From: JBBSIG01 sp038232215
GTDB lineage: Bacteria; Actinomycetota; Thermoleophilia; Gaiellales; Gaiellaceae
Length of the DNA: 9,591 bases
Assembly: GCA_038232215.1 (NCBI GenBank)
Contig: JBBSIG010000091.1
Span: 1-9,591 of the forward strand
Direction of reading: 5' to 3'
A program made the translations under genes and the position numbers. Below are positions 7,130-9,591 of this stretch, one piece after another (within the stretch, counting starts at the first letter, position 1; every line of letters starts with the position of its first letter). A model generated the notes under the pieces. That model made no database searches, had not been told where the DNA came from, and saw only the letters and a list, made by a program, of their open reading frames with translations.

Positions 7130-7192
7130 ACGGAGCGTCCACAGGCTCCCGCCGTCCGCCGGGCCGCCCGTGATCCCCGTCCGGCTCCGTCA
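7128..7192. repeat. 9-bp inverted repeat spanning the end of the PuuD-like gene
   Basis: TGACGGAGC at 7128-7136 is perfectly inverted as GCTCCGTCA at 7184-7192, with 47 bp between. On the coding strand the right arm begins with the TGA stop codon of the PuuD-like gene. The left arm abuts the outer REP stem. There is no T-run, so a classical intrinsic terminator is unlikely; a long-loop stem or a remnant of an insertion boundary is possible. Confidence 0.4.
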
Positions 7193-7927
7193 GCCACGCC
7201 GCGTGCCGCGCTCCGCGCGGTACGCGCGCGCCTCTGCGACGAGCGCCTCGAAGAGGGCCGCATCCTCGCCTTCCTCGGGATGCCAGAGCACGCCGAGCGC
7301 GAAGCGCCGCGATGGGTCCTCGAGCGCCTCGGGCGTGCCGTCGTCGGCCCAAGCGACCTCGCGCAGCCCCTCGCCGATGCGCCCGTAGCCCTGGTGGTGG
7401 TGCGACTTCACGGGAGCGCGATCGCCGAGAATCGCCTTGAGGCGGCTCTCGCCGCGCAGCTCCACGTCGTGGTCGGCGAAGACACCGGGCGTGTGCTTGT
7501 GCCGATCGTTGCCCATCACCTCCGGCAGGTGCTGGACGAGATCCCCCCCGCGCGCGACGTTCAGCACCTGAGAGCCGCGGCAAACGGCGAGGACGGGCAG
7601 GTCCCGCTCGAGCGCCGCCGCGAGGAGCGCGAGCTCGGCCCGATCGCGGTCGGGCCGCACGCCGTCCGTGGCCGCGTGCCGCTCCGCTCCGTACGTCGCC
7701 GGGTCGAGATCGGAGCCGCCGGAGAAGAGCAGCCCGTCGAGCGCGCTCACCGTCTCCTCCACGCCCACGTCACTCGGAGGCACGAGCAGCGGCCGCCCGC
7801 CCGCCCGCTCGATCGCCCGCACGTACGCCAGTGGGATGAGCGCCGCCGGCGCCGTCCACACGCCCCACCGCGCCTCCTCCTCCGCGTACGCCGTGATGCC
7901 GACGACCGGCCTCTCGCCTGCGCTCAT
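7190..7927 (-). CDS. PuuD-like gamma-glutamyl hydrolase (class I amidotransferase fold, peptidase C26)
   Basis: A 245-residue cytoplasmic hydrolase expected to cleave a gamma-glutamyl amide and release glutamate, as PuuD does with gamma-glutamyl-GABA. Visible are PVVGITAY at the N-terminus, YVRAIERAGGRPLLVPP (35-51), GLLFSGGSDLDPATYG (65-80), the nucleophile elbow LAVCRGSQVLNV with Cys116, SHHHQG (175-180), and LWHPEEGED with His216 and Glu218 completing the triad. The ATG at 7927 overlaps the stop of the upstream ligase (ATGA), so the two are translationally coupled. This start matches the family; the frame is open further upstream only as a shadow of the ligase gene. Ligase plus C26 hydrolase is the hallmark of gamma-glutamylated amine catabolism. 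Whether the substrate is a polyamine or an ethanolamine derivative is open. Confidence 0.9.
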   Translation of the reverse strand: MSAGERPVVGITAYAEEEARWGVWTAPAALIPLAYVRAIERAGGRPLLVPPSDVGVEETVSALDGLLFSGGSDLDPATYGAERHAATDGVRPDRDRAELALLAAALERDLPVLAVCRGSQVLNVARGGDLVQHLPEVMGNDRHKHTPGVFADHDVELRGESRLKAILGDRAPVKSHHHQGYGRIGEGLREVAWADDGTPEALEDPSRRFALGVLWHPEEGEDAALFEALVAEARAYRAERGTRRG

Positions 7928-9255
7928 CCCCGCTCGAACATCCGCTCGCGCTCGTAGCAGGTGACGACCTCGTCGAAGAGCCGCAGCTCCGTGCGCGCGT
8001 AGTTGAGATAGTGGTCGACCACCTCGTCGCCGAGGACGCCCCGCGCCATCGTGCCCGCCTCGAGCGCGACGATCGCCTCGCGCAACGAATGGGGGAAGCG
8101 CTCGGCCTCCGACTCGTAGGCGTTGCCCTCGAGCGGCGGCGGCAGCTCGAGCTCGTGCTCGATCCCGTAGAGGCCGGCCGCCAGGAGCGCCGCGAAGGCG
8201 AGGTATGGGTTCGCGTCCGCGCCGGGGATTCGCGTCTCGGCGCGAAGCGCGCTGCCACGGCCCACGATGCGGAATCCGCAGGTGCGGTTGTCGCGCCCCC
8301 ACGCGAGCGTCGTCGGCGCCCAGCTCCCGGCCACGTAGCGCTTGTACGAGTTGACTGTCGGCGCCACGAAGATCGCCAGCTCGCCGAGGCACGCGATCTG
8401 TCCGGCCAGGAACTGCTTGAACACGTCGGACTCGCCCTCGAACGCGCTCTCGTCCCCGCGCCAGAGGCTCGAGTGGATGTGGCACGAGCTGCCGATCCAC
8501 GCGTGGTCGGGCTTGGCCATGAACGTGAGCGAGCACCCGTTCAGGTGCGCGATCTCCTTCGCGCCGTTCTTGTAGACGACGTGGTTGTCAGCCGTCGTGA
8601 CGGCATCCGCGTAGCGGAAGTTGATCTCCTGCTGGCCGGGCCAGGCCTCGCCCTTCGAGGTCTCGACGCGGATCCCGGCTCCCTGCATGCCGTTGCGGAT
8701 CTGGCGAATCAGCGGCTCGTCGTACGTCGTCGCGAGGACGTGGTAGTCGAGGATGTAGGGCACGGACGGAGTCAGCCCGCGGTAGTGCCGGCGGTGCGCC
8801 TCCTCGAAGGACTCCCGGAAGAGGTAGAACTCGAGCTCGGAGCCGAACATCGCCGTGTAGCCGAGCTCGGCCGCACGCTCCACCTGGCGCTTCAGCACCT
8901 GCCGCGGCGAGGGCGCGACGGGAGAGCCGTCGTGCCACTCGACGTCACAGAGGACGAGCGCCGTCGCCTCGAGCCACGGCGTGCGCCGAAGCGTCGCGAG
9001 GTCGGGTACGAGCCGGAAGTCGCCGTACCCTCGCTCCCAGCTCGCGAGCTCGTAGCCGGGCACGGGCTCCATCTCCATGTCGAGCGCGAGCAGGTAGTTG
9101 CAACCCTCGACCCCGTGCTCCACCGCGTCCTGGACGAAGAACTCCGCGTGTAGGCGCTTCCCCAGCAGCCGGCCCTGCATGTCGGTGAAGGCGACGACGA
9201 CCGTGTCGAACGAGCCGTCCTCGACCCCGCTCCGCAAGTCGGCGAGCGTCAGCAC
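7924..9255 (-). CDS. Glutamine-synthetase-like gamma-glutamyl-amine ligase (PuuA/GlnA3/GlnA4-like)
   Basis: A 443-residue glutamine synthetase superfamily enzyme, expected to join glutamate to an amine using ATP. The beta-grasp N-terminus (FTDMQGRLLGKR, 23-34) is followed by the catalytic domain. That domain has GSELEFYLF (138-146; Glu140 and Glu142), GEAWPGQQEINF (202-213; Glu203 and Glu210), KPDHAWIGSSCHIHSSL (His259), NSYKRYVAGSWAP, RDNRTCGFRI, and RAETRIPGADANPY (Glu340 and Arg342). The metal and substrate residues of the family are therefore present. Several points favour an amine ligase over true glutamine synthetase: the first gene is coupled to a PuuD-like hydrolase, an aldehyde dehydrogenase lies downstream, an amine permease gene lies upstream, and the usual NLYDLP adenylylation segment is not seen in that form. 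The start is GTG at 9255, with no strong Shine-Dalgarno. Substrate candidates are putrescine, polyamines or ethanolamine. Confidence 0.88.
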   Translation of the reverse strand: MLTLADLRSGVEDGSFDTVVVAFTDMQGRLLGKRLHAEFFVQDAVEHGVEGCNYLLALDMEMEPVPGYELASWERGYGDFRLVPDLATLRRTPWLEATALVLCDVEWHDGSPVAPSPRQVLKRQVERAAELGYTAMFGSELEFYLFRESFEEAHRRHYRGLTPSVPYILDYHVLATTYDEPLIRQIRNGMQGAGIRVETSKGEAWPGQQEINFRYADAVTTADNHVVYKNGAKEIAHLNGCSLTFMAKPDHAWIGSSCHIHSSLWRGDESAFEGESDVFKQFLAGQIACLGELAIFVAPTVNSYKRYVAGSWAPTTLAWGRDNRTCGFRIVGRGSALRAETRIPGADANPYLAFAALLAAGLYGIEHELELPPPLEGNAYESEAERFPHSLREAIVALEAGTMARGVLGDEVVDHYLNYARTELRLFDEVVTCYERERMFERG

Positions 9256-9282
9256 CGCGTGATCTTACTTCGGGCGGTGCGC

Positions 9283-9313
9283 TTGACAGCGCCTGGAGAA
9301 GAAGTCGTAAATA
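9283..9313 (+). promoter_or_regulatory. Possible promoter for the permease gene
   Basis: TTGACA at 9283-9288 is a perfect sigma-70-type -35 hexamer. An AT-richer GTAAATA (9307-9313) sits at about the right distance, but the -10 match is weak. It lies in the 98-bp divergent gap between the ligase start (9255) and the permease start (9354), pointing to the permease. The same gap must also hold the promoter of the leftward ligase operon; I see no convincing one. Confidence 0.35.
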
Positions 9314-9353
9314 GCGCACCAGGAAAACGATCTGCGAGCGAAAGGACGCGGCG

Positions 9354-9591
9354 ATGACGACCGGAGCGTCCGTGCCGGAGCGGCACCATTCAGACGACGA
9401 GGGCCTGCTGCATCGCCTCGGCTACGCGCAAGAGCTCCTCCGCTCGATGCCCGCCGGCGGCCTCTACTACTGGGCCTCTCGACTCGGCAGCCCGGCCTGA
9501 GGCTAGTTCACGGGTTGGTTCAACCTGCTCGGCCAGATCGCCGTCACGGCGGCGATCGGCTACGGCGCGGCCATTTTCACCACCTCGCTCC
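9354..9591 (+). pseudogene. Broken APC-family amino acid/amine permease (5' part, continues past window)
   Basis: ATG at 9354 is preceded by AAAGGA (9341-9346) at 7-bp spacing, a good ribosome binding site. The first residues (DDEGLLHRLGYAQELLR, 14-30) match the cytoplasmic N-terminus of APC amino acid permeases. The frame then jumps to AGGLYYWASRLGSPA (34-48), which in the family comes after the first two membrane helices. I infer an in-frame loss of roughly 60-70 residues. TGA (9498-9500) and TAG (9504-9506) follow, where homologues have the two tryptophans of PAWGWFTGWFN. After them the same frame resumes with FTGWFNLLGQIAVTAAIGYG to the window edge. Translation would yield only a 48-residue peptide. 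Its place beside the ligase suggests it once imported the pathway's amine. No frameshift is seen, so decay is probably recent. Confidence 0.88.

Noticed and set aside
7928..8536. N-terminal extension of the PuuD-like protein (open frame to 8536)
   Set aside because: The extension is a frame-shifted shadow of the ligase gene; family similarity begins at the ATG at 7927, which forms an ATGA overlap.
9498..9506. Stop-codon recoding (selenocysteine, pyrrolysine or reassigned TGA/TAG) in the permease
   Set aside because: Both codons replace family tryptophans, a large in-frame block is also missing, and TGA and TAG are used as ordinary stops by the other genes here. Decay explains all three changes.

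Overview
The window is very GC-rich DNA with G/C-biased third codon positions and densely packed genes. Codon usage and protein style suggest a high-GC actinobacterium, possibly of the Thermoleophilia (Gaiellales/Solirubrobacterales); this placement is an impression, not a computed result. The gene content is catabolic: glycerol, amines and methylated amines.

Layout. (1) 1-921, minus: the first 307 residues of a glycerol kinase (glpK) whose C-terminus lies off the left edge. (2) 926-4302, plus: a choline/ethanolamine-kinase-like phosphotransferase, then an 811-residue FAD oxidoreductase/aminomethyltransferase fusion of the dimethylglycine/sarcosine dehydrogenase type. The start codons of glpK and the phosphotransferase are back to back, 4 bp apart. 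(3) 4289-9255, minus: a catabolic set read right to left. It holds a glutamine-synthetase-like gamma-glutamyl-amine ligase, a PuuD-like class I amidotransferase-fold hydrolase (ATGA overlap), then a REP-associated tyrosine transposase (RAYT) between two copies of a 21-bp REP-like repeat, then an aldehyde dehydrogenase and a short-chain dehydrogenase (TGATG overlap). The short-chain dehydrogenase meets the FAD gene tail to tail with a 14-bp overlap. (4) 9354-9591, plus: the start of an APC-family amino acid/amine permease that is clearly broken. It lacks a central block of the N-terminal region and has two stop codons where the family has two tryptophans.

How the genes could work together. Ligase, aldehyde dehydrogenase and gamma-glutamyl hydrolase form the logic of the Puu (gamma-glutamylated putrescine) pathway: the amine is glutamylated, the free end is oxidised, and glutamate is released. 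With a short-chain alcohol dehydrogenase in place of a PuuB amine oxidase, the set also fits an ethanolamine route (gamma-glutamylethanolamide to aldehyde to gamma-glutamylglycine to glycine plus glutamate). The neighbouring glycerol kinase, choline/ethanolamine-kinase-like protein and dimethylglycine-oxidase-like fusion would all act on phospholipid-derived glycerol, ethanolamine or choline. This is a hypothesis from gene families and neighbourhood.

The points most worth a second look are the triply damaged permease beside an intact pathway, the RAYT/REP unit lodged inside the catabolic gene set, and the ethanolamine/phospholipid-salvage reading of the locus.
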